Origin: Laetiporus sulphureus 93-53
Taxonomy: Eukaryota; Basidiomycota; Agaricomycetes; Polyporales; Laetiporaceae
Direction: 5' to 3'
Length of the DNA stretch: 64,000 bases
NCBI RefSeq assembly: GCF_001632365.1
Contig: NW_024468526.1
Span: 476,882 to 540,881 of the forward strand
Part shown: piece after piece, positions 12,739 to 25,733 of the stretch
Numbering within the stretch: the first letter of the stretch is position 1
Layout: every line of letters begins with the position of its first letter
Notes under the pieces: generated by a model
Seen by the model: only the letters and a program-made list of their open reading frames with translations
Told to the model about the DNA's origin: nothing
Databases searched by the model: none
Translations under genes and position numbers: made by a program

Positions 12739-15700
12739 GATAGTGAAAGAGTGCTGATAGGAGAAGTGGGATTATAAAGCGTGAGAAAGTAATAACCACG
12801 AAGCACTAGAAGAGCGTCACCGGGAGGACGTAGTAAAGTGAACGGAGCGTTTGCCTTTGCTTTGTAATACACTGCCTTCCTTTGGAGCGTAGGTGATGAG
12901 CTCAAAGCGGAAGCAAACCCTGCGGCCCGGAATGGAAGTGACATGCCGATCGCAGTCGATCATGCATCATGCGCCACGCGCCACCGACCGCCGCGCGAAT
13001 CTCCGATCTGCCTCCGCTCCCGGGCCTCGCCACAGGCAACCAACCGTCAGCATCCTCCCATCACGCGCATGCAGTCCTGCATACGACAATTGTCCCCCGC
13101 TACTCTCGACTTGATATATATATCGAGCCTCGGCGATGCTGATGAAAAAGAAGTCGTGCAGATTACAAGCGCGTCATTTCGGGAGCACTTTGACTGATGC
13201 GTACGGCGTGCTACCCTGCAGCCGATGCCATGTCAATTTATTCCTCGTGATTGACTCTTCCGTTCCACGCTTTCCCATACCCGGTCTACCTTAAGCAAAC
13301 ACTGCCGTCCATCACGATCGCGGTTAGCCTATCAAACACTCCGCCGCGCCGATTCCCCCTGATTTCCGAGCACATTCTTACGTCCGCAACACACCACGCA
13401 ACGCTAGGCTAAATCAGCAGCGATCAGCGAGCGAGAAATCCCGCGAGGCGAGGCGATGTACGTGATAAAATCCAGGGGAGGGAGGATTCCGGCCGACGAG
13501 CGGTGACGAGTGCAGCGCAGCTGATCCGTCGATAGCGTTTCTCCGGATCGAGTGCACGCGTGCGTAGTCGCTGGCATGCGACTCGCGAGGCGAGGACGTC
13601 CATGCAAGCTTCACGACACCAGCTCCGAAGTACGCTCGCTCGCGGGCGAAAAAACACATCTCGCGCGCGTAACGCCCGGCCACCTCGTACGTAAACGGCG
13701 CTTCTTCCGGCTTTCTGCTCAGCCCATTGCATCAGCGAGTAGCGACGCGCTCTCACGTTCGCCTAACGCAAAGCGCATTTCGCGTCGGCAGGCACTAAAG
13801 CTCAAGCCTGGTTTTTACGTGCGTCAAGGAGCAATGTGTGTCATGGCGGACGTTCATCGCGTGTCGCTTGGATGATCCAGGACATATGTACTACAACTTC
13901 ACATCAAAGGAATGTCTCTCACGGTGCGTAGTTCCTGTGAAGGGAGAGCCTGTGGGCCGCACCGGGAGCAGTCGAGGCGCGCTCGTGTGGCCACGAGAGG
14001 TAAAATGCCGCCCGGCGTCAGCGTGCGCCCCACCCAGCCATCCCATTAATGACTTCAAACTCCCACCGCGCGATTCGCGGCCTCAGTAAGCACACCTCAT
14101 AAGCCCACCTTCCTCATTCATCTTCACGCTAAAGCGTCGGCGAAGGTCGCACCATCCGAACGGACTTTTGCCTCGGATCACGGACAAGGTGATTGCCCGC
14201 AGCTGCTGCCCAGTCCAAGTTGCCCGCCGAAGAGACTCCTTTCCTTCTGCGCGCACAGGGTCCTTGGGGCACATGCTACTAGGCTGATCGGTGGCGTCGG
14301 CCAGGGTTCGTCAGGCGAGAAAGGCTATCGGCTTCTATCCCTGAGGAGCCATGGGGAAGGCGCTATCGATGTGTCCATGCGAGGCAAGGCTCCGCACCGG
14401 AGAAGAAACGGGACGCGATAGCATCGCGCCATCTGATCATACGCTTGACGGTCCCCGCGGAATGTCCTGCAGCCCTGTGGGCCTGGCGGAGCGTGTATGC
14501 AGGCGTGATCCGCCCGTCTTGCCCGAGGAGGGGTCCATGAACAAGCACACTGCCGAAACAGGTGGGCGGTGCTGCATGTGTTTGTGGAGACCGACAAAAA
14601 ACTCACCTTCGGCAGAGCGGATGCGTTTCTGCCTCTCCAGGCAACGCTGGGATTACCTCGATGAATGAGCCTTTGTGGGCTCAGCTGATAGACTTGAGGC
14701 GCCAGTAGGGCTTTGGGTGAAGAGGAATCCTACATGGGCGATTCTCCAGCGCACACACACACGCACACTGGCTCTCGAGATAGACGTTTACCAGATTGAT
14801 CTCCGGCTAGCAAAGGAGGAACATAGGTTCCGGCATTCAGCCAACACGCTGCAGCTCGGCAAGTCTCCTCGTGTGCACTTCCAGCTTTCCTTATATGTCG
14901 ACAAAGCGAAGGACCGGCGCGAGGCCCCCGCGAACGCGTCTCAAGATATATTGTGTAGAGCTCGCGCATGCGCAGAAGCACGATATACGCGCATATGTGC
15001 TACCCGTTCGGTGTACCGAAGAGTCCCATATCGTGCCGCATGGAGATGCCTGGGACGGCCGGATAAGTAAATATCATACTTCATTTCCGTGCAGGACCCT
15101 GTGGCCGGGCGCTGGCGACCAGGGACGTGAGATGGCTGGGACCCAGCGAATGCTTAGTCTGGCGTCATACAGCAATGAAAACCCACGGCGCATAGCCTGA
15201 ACCGGTGCCGACACGTTACAGCGGGGACAAATCACATCGACGCATCTATAGCGACGGTGAAGGTAATATGCCAACACCGCCCGAAGGCTGGACCCTTCAC
15301 AGCGAGAAGAAACGTGGCGGGCGATCCATCACGATCGGATTTCTCTTCTTTTTCATACGCATACGTAGCGGACGAAGGCTCTCGCCCAAGGATCGCGGCC
15401 GCACCTGCCATAACGCGCGGCTGACCATCTCGAAACTCTGCGGGGGCACGGGGACGCTGGAGCGGTCCTGCCGCATGTAGCAGGGCATCGTGCGGCGGAC
15501 GGGGCGATCTGCAGATAATCCGATATGCTCATGGATGTGTCATGCAGAAGCGCACTTTGACGGCACGCGGGCGGACACGAGGTACGCGATGCGATGCGAT
15601 GCAAGTTTGGACTGCAGCAGCAACGGTGCGCAAATGCGCATTCGATGTGCAGGGACGGACGGAGAGGGAGGAGGAGGGCGCGCGGGGAGCAAGCACGCGA

Positions 15701-16146
15701 CTTTATCGGGTTCTGAATGAGTGTCGAGATAACGGCATAGGCGAAGGCAAAAGACAATAAGGAGGACGAGGGCGTGGCGGGCGCTCGGGGATGGAGCGTG
15801 GGGAGGCGGCAGGGCGGGAGACAATAGCAGCGGAGGCGCCGGGGCAGATGGCCTGATCGCGTTGTTTTGGTCTATTTGGGTATGGAATGGAAACACCGGA
15901 TAGCGTGGCCAGTCCGAATATGGCAGGACAATGAAGGAGATCTGGGAGATGATCTGGGAGAGAGCAAGAGGATGAAGATATGTAGCCTATAAAGACGCAC
16001 GTCCGTATTGTCATGCCTTCGTCCGTCCTCGTCCAATTGTTCTGCCCGCGGGCCCTCCCTCCATCACCCGGCTGCCTCTTTTGTCTCCTCTCCGCCTCGC
16101 CCCGCGGATAATACTCGACTCCTCTTCGCGCTCACGAGAACCCATC
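12739..16146. other. Intergenic stretch between divergent genes
   Basis: About 3.4 kb between the divergently transcribed glycosylase and second HMG-box gene, so it must hold both promoters. A short TATATATAT run lies near 13117-13126 and a short CA-rich stretch near 14752-14767. Pyrimidine-rich sequence (CTCCTCTCCGCC type) just before 16147 is typical of a fungal promoter or 5' UTR. No convincing gene or repeat was found. Confidence 0.5.
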
Positions 16147-17895
16147 ATGCCTGCGTATCGCACTCGCGAACACGCCTCCAGGAGTAAGTCTACGCGCCAC
16201 CACCCCCGAACATACCACCACTGACCTACACGTGCAGCACTCCAAGTCTCGACGGACCCACTCCCTCCTCCCACTGTCGCCATCATTTCCCCGACGCCCC
16301 GCGCATTCACCTTCCCTATCAACACCGACGCTCCCTATGCCTCTCCCTCCGCATCGCCCTTCGAGCCAGACCTCAAGGCATCTCGCACGCCACCCCTGCC
16401 ACGCGCCTTCTCGCCCACGTCGTCCATAGGCTCCGATGCCTCGTCCGCCCTCTCCACTCCTTCCTCCGCCCGCTCCTCGCAGGTTTCGCAAAAGCGTCGT
16501 AGATCGGCTGCTAGCGATATCGGGGAGCGACGTCCCAAGAAAGGCGACGACGACTACATCAAGCGGCCAGAGAACGCGTTCATCCTCTTCCGCCGCAAGT
16601 GCTGCGAGGACCGCCAGGCGCAGGACGAGGCCGACGAGCAGTCCGGCCCCGTCAAGAAGCAGCGCCAGGCGGACCTGTCCAAGACCATCAGCCAGCAGTG
16701 GAAGAGCCTGTCCACGGAGGAGCGTCAGTACTGGGAGGAGCTCGCGAAGGAGAAGAAGAAGGAACACGAGGCGATGTACCCCAATTACGTGTACCGCCCC
16801 CAGCGCAGCAAGGACAAGGCAAAGGCGAAGAAGGGCAAGGGGAAGAAAGCAGACGAGGAGCAGGAGGAGGCGGACAACAGCATATCGTTCGTACTCCCAG
16901 TTCCCTCTCCTCCTCGCAGCCTCAGCCGCGATAGCGCGCCTGTCTCGCGTTCGCACAATCGCCGCGCGGTGTCTGCTCCCACACCGCCCCCGATCCATCA
17001 GACCATCCAGCTGCCGAGCGTGTTCATGCCCTCATGTCCCACGTCGCCTTCGCGCGCGTCTTACCTCTTGCCGAGAATCAGCGGGCGCTCACCGAACCCG
17101 CACATCCCTCCTCCATCCGACAACGATCCTCTAACCCGTTACGAATACTTACCGAACGACTCCCTCTTCCCGTCAAACTACCAACCGAGCACTGCTTTCG
17201 CGCATGGTCCTTCCGTACGTCTTCCTTGTTGATCGCGTGTCCTTTAGCCGCTAACGTTGGTTTGCATGTAGGTCGATGAGCTGTACCAGATGTTCCAGGC
17301 TGAGCAGCCGCCAGTACCATCAGCGCCACAACAGACCAACGGGGTCCTGCTGCACAGTCTCACCATCCCCGGAGCGCCGTCACTGATGTCGTCAAGCGTC
17401 GTGTCGCCAACAGATACCATCGCCTCAAGTCAATACTTCCCGTCCGTGGACTCGTTCGCGTCGCCCATCTCGCCCACCTCGCCTCAAAATGGTCCGTTCA
17501 CGCCCGCCGACACGCTCTCGATGATGTCGCTCTCGCTTGCCAATGGTCAGCAGAATGGGATGATGCAAGATGCGTTGGCAGAGCTGCACGCGAAGGACCT
17601 CTCGTACTCGGCCTTTACGTGGCCCGAGGGGTCGCTCTGGCCCGCGGACACGATGATTCCGGACGACTTTGACCTGAACTCGATCCCGCCGATCGAGTTG
17701 GGGATCTCGCAGTTTGACGGCGAGATGCAGCAGTTGTGCGGGCTCTCCGGGGACGGCGGCGCCTCCGCGGCGGCGTTCGACTTTGACGGCGGCGACTTTT
17801 CGTCGTTGGGGCAGGAGTACGACTTTCACGACGCGCACCCCGGACATGACCCAGCGGCGATGTTCACGGGGTATGACCCCCAGACGAACTGGTGA
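16147..17895 (+). CDS. HMG-box transcription factor, second copy
   Basis: Probable nuclear DNA-binding regulator. Three exons (16147-16183, 16238-17214, 17272-17895) give 545 residues. Introns of 54 and 57 nt have GTAAGT and GTACGT donors; the second has a CTAAC branch site. The HMG box spans about residues 119-202: YIKRPENAFILFRRKCCEDR, then a loop enlarged by an acidic/basic insert (QAQDEADEQSGPVKKQRQ), then DLSKTISQQWKSLSTEERQ and MYPNYVYRP. A Lys-rich block follows (KDKAKAKKGKGKK). The rest is Ser/Pro-rich and ends in an acidic, aromatic stretch that resembles an activation domain. A 288-codon open frame on the opposite strand (16132-16998) is a shadow of GC-rich codons. It is a distant paralogue of the factor at 5211-7147. 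Confidence 0.9.
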
Positions 17896-20800
17896 TGACG
17901 CGGTCAACGTGCGCGGGCGTGCGTTGACGGCCATTGACACTGTAGCAAAAAAAGCCATGAGCTCAGCCTCTTTCACCTTGGGCATCGTTGTTGTACTAAC
18001 CCGCCCGTCGTTGGAGAACACTCACATCTGTAGGTTGTACCTTACTTACCTCATTTGCACCCACTCACCCATTGTATCACCCACTCATCGTTCTTCCCTA
18101 CATTTTTTGCAACCTTTACGACCCCTTCACGTACCCCATTACCCACTTACCCACTTACCATTCCGCCCCCCTCCGCCGTTTTATACCCGGTCCCGATTGG
18201 TACCCCCATCAACTTATGACATTATTTGTTGTTACGACTTCTGACTGGAGTGTTCTCCATGCCCAGTTCAACACGGAAATACAAGGATTTGCTAGAGCTT
18301 GCACAGTACAGTTTTGTGTGAGGGGGAGTGAGATGCAAATTGATAGCAGCACTTGAGCTTGAGCGATGGTCCGATGCAAAAAGTGGCCACAACAGTGACG
18401 CCACTGGCACGTGTGCGGCGCGACGTGACGTGATGTGACGCGTCGCGTCGGGGGTCGGGCGCCCTCGGACACGATCCCTCGAGCTCGTGCGTAAGTACAT
18501 ACTGCTCTTATAAGCCGCGGCCTCCAACTACGAGCTCAGTGTTTAGACATTCCTCTGCAGAACGAAGCACGCGAAGGGGCCGCTCGCACTCGCTAACGTG
18601 CTTTCTACCGCGCGGACGGGTCCCCGACGCGCATTACCCGGCCGGGCCCGACCTTTCTCGAAACAATGCCAGCCGCTCTGCTAGAATCCGTCCATAGAAA
18701 GTCTTCAAAGTTTTGACTCGAGTCCGCTCACAAAGTTACGCGAGGAGAGTTCTGCCTGAGATTGCCAGGGCCCCAGGAAAGGGCGAAAAGCACCCGCACG
18801 CGCGGTACGTCCGCCGATACACCCCGCTGCATTGTGTTTGTATCTGCGATCTGCTCTATAATGCGATGATAGTGATGGTGATGATCCGTCAATGCGGATG
18901 GGCTGATTGGAGTTGGAACCTTATGCGTATGCCTGAAGCTGAAGCTCGAACGAAGCTCGAAGTGGCCTGCGACTGCGTGCCTGATCCTCTGGAGGATCCG
19001 TTTGGGGGGGGGGGGATCCTAACGACTCTGGAGTCTGCAGCTGAGCGCTGGTGCTGATCTCGCGATCGCGTCTTTGTCTTTTCAAGTCTCGTTCCTCGGA
19101 CGGTTCGCTCCATCTGTTACATCAATCGTCGGGCGGGGAATATTCGAGGCGCAAAGATTATCGTGCCGTGCGCGATGGCGCCCACTCGGATAGGCAGGAG
19201 GAGGCCACACGCTCGGGCCACATGTCGCCCCTGGACTTGTCTCCTTTTCGACCCCGCGGGCTGGGCTGGGTCGCCTCCGTCGTCGCTTGGATTTGGATGT
19301 GCAAGAACGTTGCCCCGCTACTGGGACATGGCCATGGCAATCTCGAAGTGCACTCCTTTTCTAGCCAGGGCGCAGGGCGGGTGGTCTTGTGCGCTCGGGC
19401 GCTGTGACCACCGACCGGACACACCCACAATGCATATTCCGCCATTGGAGGCCATTTCGATAGCAATCTCTGGTACATTCTGGACCTTTCGTGCTCCGCC
19501 CCGGTGTTGTTGTCACCGAGCTCCTGATTGTGCCCTTGGAATCTTTCGCGCCGATTTGCTGCGGCCCTCGTTTGCATCATGGGTGGACCTATCAGGACTC
19601 CTCGCCGGGATGCGTACGAACAGATAGGAACGCTCTGGTGGCCAAGTCCGTCTATGGTTCGGGCCCCGGGGTGCTGTTCTGCATGTGGTGTTCGCTTTGG
19701 AGGACGTACCGGTTCTCGATGCCCGGATTGCGTATGGTGCTTGGAATCAATCTAATAGTCTTGCGCGACGGATCTCAAGTGATCTTATGCCAAGGCTACT
19801 GTTCTGGCATGTGCTGTCCTTCTGGCTTGTATGCGCGCGCATGCGAAGGATGTCAAGATGCATTGTACCGGCGCCGATCGATGTTATAATACAGCTTGAA
19901 TGATTCAAGTACGCTTAAAGCCGTGTTGCGGGTCCTCACGTATACTATGATCAAACAGACACGTGCGAAAGCGGTCGCGTTGCTGTCTACCAGCAAGCGG
20001 CGAATAACGCGATGCTACGCCGGCGACACTCGACTTCGGCCCCGAGTCATGTTGCTAGGTGGCGCTCAGTATATTGTGAACACACAGCATCCAACAGACT
20101 TACATTCACGTCGATAACGTAGAGTGTGCAGTCACCTCAAGAAGCAATTTCTTGGGAGCGCTCTAGCATGACTCGTCAAGCGGGTTCCGTATGAAATTCC
20201 CGGTGTGACTCATGGCCACGCACAGGGAGTGATCTTCCGTTGCACTTTGTTTTCACTCCTTCGTCGCGAATGCATATGCCTCGGCGTCCCATTCCTCTGC
20301 AGCTCTTCGAGGGCCAGCTCATGCGCACACGCCCTCAAGCTGACCTTGCTCTGCTCGCCTTTCGCTTGAACATCAGATACTGTGGTTCTGGCAGCCTGTA
20401 CTCTGTACATCCACATCTGCTCGTCATGTCTTGACTACCACAGGCAACACATCTCAGCGTGTGTATTCGTTTGTAATCGCTCATTGGTGCATGGCAGGAT
20501 GAGGCAGAGCGTCGATGTGTGTGTAGCACTGAACGAGAATACCTATCATGACTGTCCATTGGACCCACGACGTGATGATACCATTTTGAGCAGAATACAT
20601 GCCATCGTTCGGCTGCGTGCATACAGGGCGCGCATCCTGCCCCTCGTTCCTGACGGCTTCAACCTTGACATTTGTTATGTGCTCTTTTGCAATCTGACCG
20701 GCCACTTTCGCGATTTTTTTGTTCCAGGAGATCAACTGGAGGTGATTTGACAGGCAAATTTACTGCACAGGCTTTGAGGCAAGCAGCGTTTGATGAAGAC

Positions 20801-21190
20801 GCTCGCTTATCTGACCCCGACGCCGAAGCTGAAGCGCCAGGTCCGCCCTCGGGCTCACGCAATACGATCACGCTGATGTGCTTTATCTCGACATTCACCG
20901 CCGATCACGCAACTCCCAATGTATTCCTGATCATCAGCCGGGGAAACCACATCGTTCTCTATCAGACACCTTCCGTGCCGTCTGCCTCTGGGTCGCCGTC
21001 TTGACACATGTGCACGCATAGCATCCGCGCCCGGCAGAGATATGGCATGGCGGAATGTGGCGAGAAGATACCGCAGGTGATGGGATGGCGTGCGGAGCTT
21101 ACGCCATCCGAGTGCGCTTCGCGAAGTCTGCCATACATTATCATGGACCGAATGGAGAAGGGCTGATGTTGAGGATCCCTGCCTTCTACC
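17896..21190. other. Intergenic stretch, nothing recognised
   Basis: About 3.3 kb. The first 250 bp is C/T-rich 3' flank of the HMG-box gene with short repeats of CCCACTTACC near 18140-18160. A run of 12 G between two GGATCC sites lies at 19004-19015. The rest has only short overlapping frames. The promoter of the amino-acid transporter should lie in the last few hundred bases. Confidence 0.45.
19004..19015. repeat. Poly-G tract (12 G)
   Basis: Homopolymer of 12 G between two GGATCC hexamers. Such tracts are length-unstable and prone to sequencing error. Confidence 0.8.
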
Positions 21191-23982
21191 ATGTCGTTCC
21201 TGTCGAGGTTCAAGAAATCGAAGTCGTCGCCAGCGCAGGAGCACGATGGGGAGGCAGTCGTGGATGACGAAAAGTTCGTGCTGGAGAAGCAGTCGCCCGG
21301 CTCTCCTCGTAGCGACGAGGCGCTCTCGGACCCCAAGGACGACGCAGATTCGACGGAAGGCTCTGACGTCGCTGCCGGTGGACTAACGTACGAAGAAGGT
21401 GCGATCACAGCCTGCTATCATTGTTCTCCTGCATCTGACGTCTTTTGTTCCTAAAGATGCGGCCGGTGGGATGGGTCGCCATCTCGGCGTCTTCAGCTGC
21501 ACCATGCTCATGTAGGAGCGCTCTCCCAGTCTGATACGTCCTTGGCTCATTTGCACAGCGTCGGCAAGGTCATCGGAACAGGGATCTTCTCCACGCCTTC
21601 CTCGATCCTCGAGTCCGTAGGCTCCGTCGGAGCCTCCATGATGCTATGGGTCCTCGGCTTCGTGCTGTCGTTCTGCGGCCTGTTCATTTGGCTCGAGTTC
21701 GGGACGATGATCCCTCGATCTGGCGGAGAAAAGGTCTATTTGGAGGCGGTATACACCAGGCCACGGCATCTTGCTACAGTCGTGTTCGCTGCAAACGCTA
21801 TCATACTCGGTTTCACAGCTTCCGGATGTATTGTAGGTTGACCCTTTTCTCTGTGGGCCGAGCTCACCCACCGTCATTTGTTCCCCCTAGGTCTTCGCAG
21901 AATAGTACGCTGTCCATCTCAGTCGAGCAAATGTGTGCTCAAAACTTGACATGCCTAGTGTATTGAACGCTGCTGGAATGGAAGTTACGCGGTGGAACGA
22001 ACGTGGAATCGCAGTAGCAGGTAACAGCTCATACGTAGTCTTAGGACCATGACCCAGCTCATCTGCTTCCATCAGTCATCGTCTTCGCTACCCTCTTACA
22101 TGGACTCACACCTAAGCTGGGTATCTACATCATGAATGTAAGCCTCATCAGCGCGACAGAGTGTGCTGAGGTTCACACCTTTCCAGGCTCTCAGCGTGTT
22201 CAAGGTATTCATTCTGCTCTTCGTGGTCGTGTCGGGTAGGTTTGGTGTTTGGACAATTGCGGCTTGGTCTCACGGAAAACTCTGCTTTAGGATGGGTGGT
22301 GCTCTCGGGACACACCCAAGTTGCGGATCCACATGTGAATTTCAGAAACGCATTTGTTGGCAGTTCGCATAGCAGCTACGAAGTGAGCCTGTGCAATCGG
22401 ATTGGTCGACGTCATTGCTGAGTTCCTTGCTATTCAGTACGCCACTGCGACGTTCAAAGTCTTGAATGCATACGCAGGATGGTCGAACGTGAACTACGTC
22501 ATGAACAACGTTAAAAACCCTATTCGGACCCTCAAGATCGCGGGACCATTGGGCCTGGGATTTTGCGCTGTGATGTACATCCTCGCGAACATCTCGTACT
22601 TCGCGTACGCATGTCACTATCCGTACACTCTTCTGTTCTCGCTGACGTTCGTGGTCTGATTGTACAGTGCCGCGTCCAAGGAGGAGATTGAGAACGCTGG
22701 GGTGACGGTTGCGTCGCTCTTCTTCAGCAACGTCTTCGGACAGAGGGCAAAGAAGGCACTGGATGTCATTGTGTCGTTGAGGTAAGTTCCAGCTCATTAT
22801 AATGATGACGTTACATTCAAAACGCGTCCTTACAGTGCGATTGGGTAAGTGAGATCAGTCACTTCTGAGACGCTCGTTGAATAGAATGTTTGGCCATGGA
22901 TGATACCTCGATGTTCAGCGTAAGTGCATCTTGAAATACGTCGCGAGAATGAGGCTAACAGTCTTTTAGAACGTCATCACCGTCGTCAGTATCAAACCGA
23001 GAACAATACATATGACCACTGCTGACACTTCATGCAGACGTTCAGTTCAGCGCGTGTGAACCAAGGTATCTACTACCCTGTATTGCAACCCAGCTCGTGT
23101 CGACTCATCATCTGCACGCAGAACTGGCCAAGGAGGGCATTCCGCTGCCATTCGGAAACCGCTTCTGGGCATCCAACTGGCCCACCGGCAAGTCACCCTT
23201 GCCAGGATTGATCATCCACCTGATACCTTCGGTACGCAACTGCTTGAAACCTCTCTAAGAATTCTGAAAGCAAACAAACAGACAGGTCATCATTATCCTG
23301 GCACCTCCACCCTCCGTGGCATATCCTTTTATAATCGACGTGGAGGGCTACCCAAGCCAGATCATCAACTTCTTTGTCGTCGTCGTGAGTCTGCCCGGAC
23401 TGCATGCGTTCTTTGAACCGTCGTTGACCCGGCTGGCCTGGCAGGGCCTGTTCTGGTTCAGGTGGAAGAGGCCTAACGCGAAACGGCCGTTCAAAAGTAC
23501 GTGCTCCATTTCTGCATACTCAACCAATGGGCTAACCATCGCTCGCCTTCTCAGTCTGGTGGCCATTCGCCTTCTTCTATCTCGCTGCTGCCGTTTTCCG
23601 TATGTAAACCGCGCTGTGAACTGATCTTGCATGCTAACCTTCTGTTAGTTCTCGTCGCGCCCTTCGTCCGTCCGCCTGGGGGAGTAGGAGACACACCTCC
23701 ACTGCCGTACTACCTGTACGTCTACACTTTTCTCCTGCGAATCCCTAACCGACGCTGCGGCTAGATATTGTCTGGTGGGCATTGCTGTGATGTTCGTGGG
23801 CGTGTTCTACTGGGCAGCGTGGCAGTACTTGCCACGCGTATTCGGCTACGAGTTCGTTCCGCGCAAAGAGACGCTGAAGGACGGAACTGTGGTTGCTTTG
23901 GTCAGTTGTGCTTACACTGTCGGATCACTGCTGTTCTGACGTCGTCCTCCCTTGTCAGTTCTCGATGAAGAAGTTGCCGTAG
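21191..23982 (+). CDS. L-amino-acid transporter (APC superfamily, LAT/Mup1-like)
   Basis: Plasma-membrane amino-acid permease, about 12 membrane segments, 560 residues. Twenty-one exons: 21191-21398, 21457-21511, 21559-21832, 21891-21904, 21959-22020, 22076-22137, 22187-22235, 22291-22382, 22438-22604, 22668-22781, 22836-22844, 22919, 22970-22984, 23038-23065, 23122-23231, 23286-23384, 23445-23496, 23555-23599, 23649-23715, 23765-23900, 23959-23982. The first 80 or so residues are hydrophilic and acidic. TM1 carries VGKVIGTGIFSTPSSIL, the family's unwound-helix substrate motif. Other landmarks are NAYAGWSNVNYVMNNVKNP, FSSARVNQELAKEG and FWFRWKRPNAKRPFK. The total of 1683 nt divides by three only if a 1-nt exon at 22919 is used. 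The gene is convergent with BUB3 (240 bp between stops). It is closest in feel to fungal methionine/L-amino-acid permeases; the substrate is inferred. Confidence 0.9.
22836..22984 (+). other. Microexon cluster with a predicted 1-nt exon
   Basis: Inside the transporter gene, exon 11 is 9 nt (22836-22844), exon 12 is the single C at 22919 and exon 13 is 15 nt (22970-22984). The lone C sits between GATGTTCAG and GTAAGT and completes the GGC glycine of the family motif SAIGNV. The flanking introns are 74 and 50 nt; the second has a GCTAAC branch site. No alternative GT-AG pair in this interval keeps the frame without a stop. Confidence 0.65.
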
Positions 23983-24222
23983 CATAGGCGTGGCACGCTT
24001 CACATACTGTACATATGGCAGCGTCACGACATGTCACGGCTTACCGATCGCACAGCAGCTGCAAATACAGACTCGGATTTGGATGACCCGCCAGCATGAG
24101 ATATTCTACTACCGAAAAATCGCGTCTCGAGAACATACACTATCATCGCTGCATTCAGCTGCCCGTCCACCCCTTAGGCTGTAGGAGCGTAGCCACAAAT
24201 CAATTCTTCGCAGAGAGGAAAT

Positions 24223-25733
24223 TCAACCACTACGAACCTTCACTTCGTCACCTGTCGTCCTGATATAGACACTCGGTCGCTCTGCCGCCTTCGCCCCTTC
24301 CTCGCCTTCCTCCCACGTGTAGCTGACCCCCACGGCCAGCTTCGTCCCGTCGCAGTTGAACGCAACTGACGGCACAGGGGAGTGGTACTTCGGGTACTGC
24401 CGCAGCCGCTTCTTGAGCTTATGATCCCAAATTGAAACTGTGCCGTCAGAGCCCGCGGAGGCGAATGTGTTGTAGCTACATAGTGGTGACTGTCAAACGA
24501 TAGCACAGATGAACTTGGTAGAAAGGTGCGTACACAGGATGGAATGCAAGCGAGTTGACGGGCCAGACGTGGTCCACGTCGTCAATCGTCTGGCGGTGGC
24601 ATTTGAAGGCATACTTTTTGTCCTGCGCTTCAGGACTGGGGTCGAAATATTCGACAGCTATCCGGCCCTCAACCGAGGCAGTCGCGTAGCCTACACAGAA
24701 AAGACCCTAAGACCGACACGCTCTGAGACAAGACATAACGGGAACTCACCTTGACCATCCACCATGCAAGCAAGTGCGCGTGTCATAAACTTCAGACTAC
24801 TCTCCCTCGTCTGTACAGGCGCATCCATCTTGCGAATGTCATATATATGGAAGAGGCGACTGGCCATCGCCACGACAAGGTTGTTGTTGACCAAGTCCAT
24901 GAAGTATACCCGCTCGGGGACGCTATGCGATGATTGCTGAGCTGTAGTCGCACGCGGATCCCAGAAGCGGACGGTACGATCCCACGAGCCAGTAATCAGT
25001 GCACCTGTGGGGAGAATTGTGATAAGGAGTTGTAGATCCGAGGACGTGAACTGTCAACTTACTAAGCTCGCGCGTGTAGTTCATACATGATACTGAGTCG
25101 GAGTGTTGTCCGAGGTGACTGATATTCTCAGTCTCAAGATGAAGCCTGGCGTTCAGTGCGTTGTATCAGTTTTTTCATTGGAAACGAGGAATTGGGTGCA
25201 ACGTACTCTCGGACCAATGTTTCCAAGCCACCACTGTATGCATGCGTATCATCACCGAAGCAGCAGGCAAGAACTGCCGCGCGATGGTCAAATTTCGCTT
25301 TTTGTTCATTTGCTGTGACATCGTAGAAGCGAACAGTCTGCAGAAGACGCGTAAAGTGAGAATGTGTGCCACTACGAGCCAGTCAGTGATAGAGCCCGAA
25401 GCGCATCTATCCCATACATGCAGCACATAGTTTAGAGTAGACGTTACAATCGTGCATCCTTTGAAAGTCGTGTTGGGATGCTGCAAGCCCACTTTAAGGG
25501 CATATAGCCACATAATATAGAGGACATGCGTGCCCAATCCCCACAATACAAAAAGATAACTCACCGTGTCCCAGGAGGAGACAAGCAAATGCGAAGGGTT
25601 TGTCGGAGAGAACCGCACAGAAGACACGCTGTCGAATGGCGGTGGCGAGAGTTCAAATTGGTTGTGATCTGCGAGGAGAAAGCGGTGAGATTTCTGTACC
25701 GCTACGTTCGATGCACATCATCGTACCGGCCAT
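24223..25733 (-). CDS. BUB3: Mitotic checkpoint protein BUB3 (WD40)
   Basis: Kinetochore WD40 beta-propeller that binds the checkpoint kinases BUB1/BUBR1 and helps delay anaphase. Seven exons (25733-25727, 25668-25565, 25337-25207, 25145-25063, 25004-24750, 24690-24534, 24475-24223) give 329 residues, the usual family length. Signatures: [20 protein letters not shown], then [23 protein letters not shown], a long stretch ending [15 protein letters not shown] and the strongly conserved [18 protein letters not shown], then [12 protein letters not shown]. Exon 1 contributes only seven bases (ATG GCC G). Intron 2 is 227 nt, four times longer than its neighbours (58-61 nt). The downstream transporter is convergent, so any shared regulation would be at the 3' ends. 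Confidence 0.94.

Noticed and set aside
16132..16998. 288-codon minus-strand frame rich in Leu/Arg
   Set aside because: Exact shadow of the second HMG-box gene, whose box and splice sites are clear.
19004..19015. Poly-G flanked by GGATCC as a possible engineered or vector junction
   Set aside because: Flanks look like ordinary surrounding DNA and no vector sequence is seen; a natural or assembly homopolymer is simpler.
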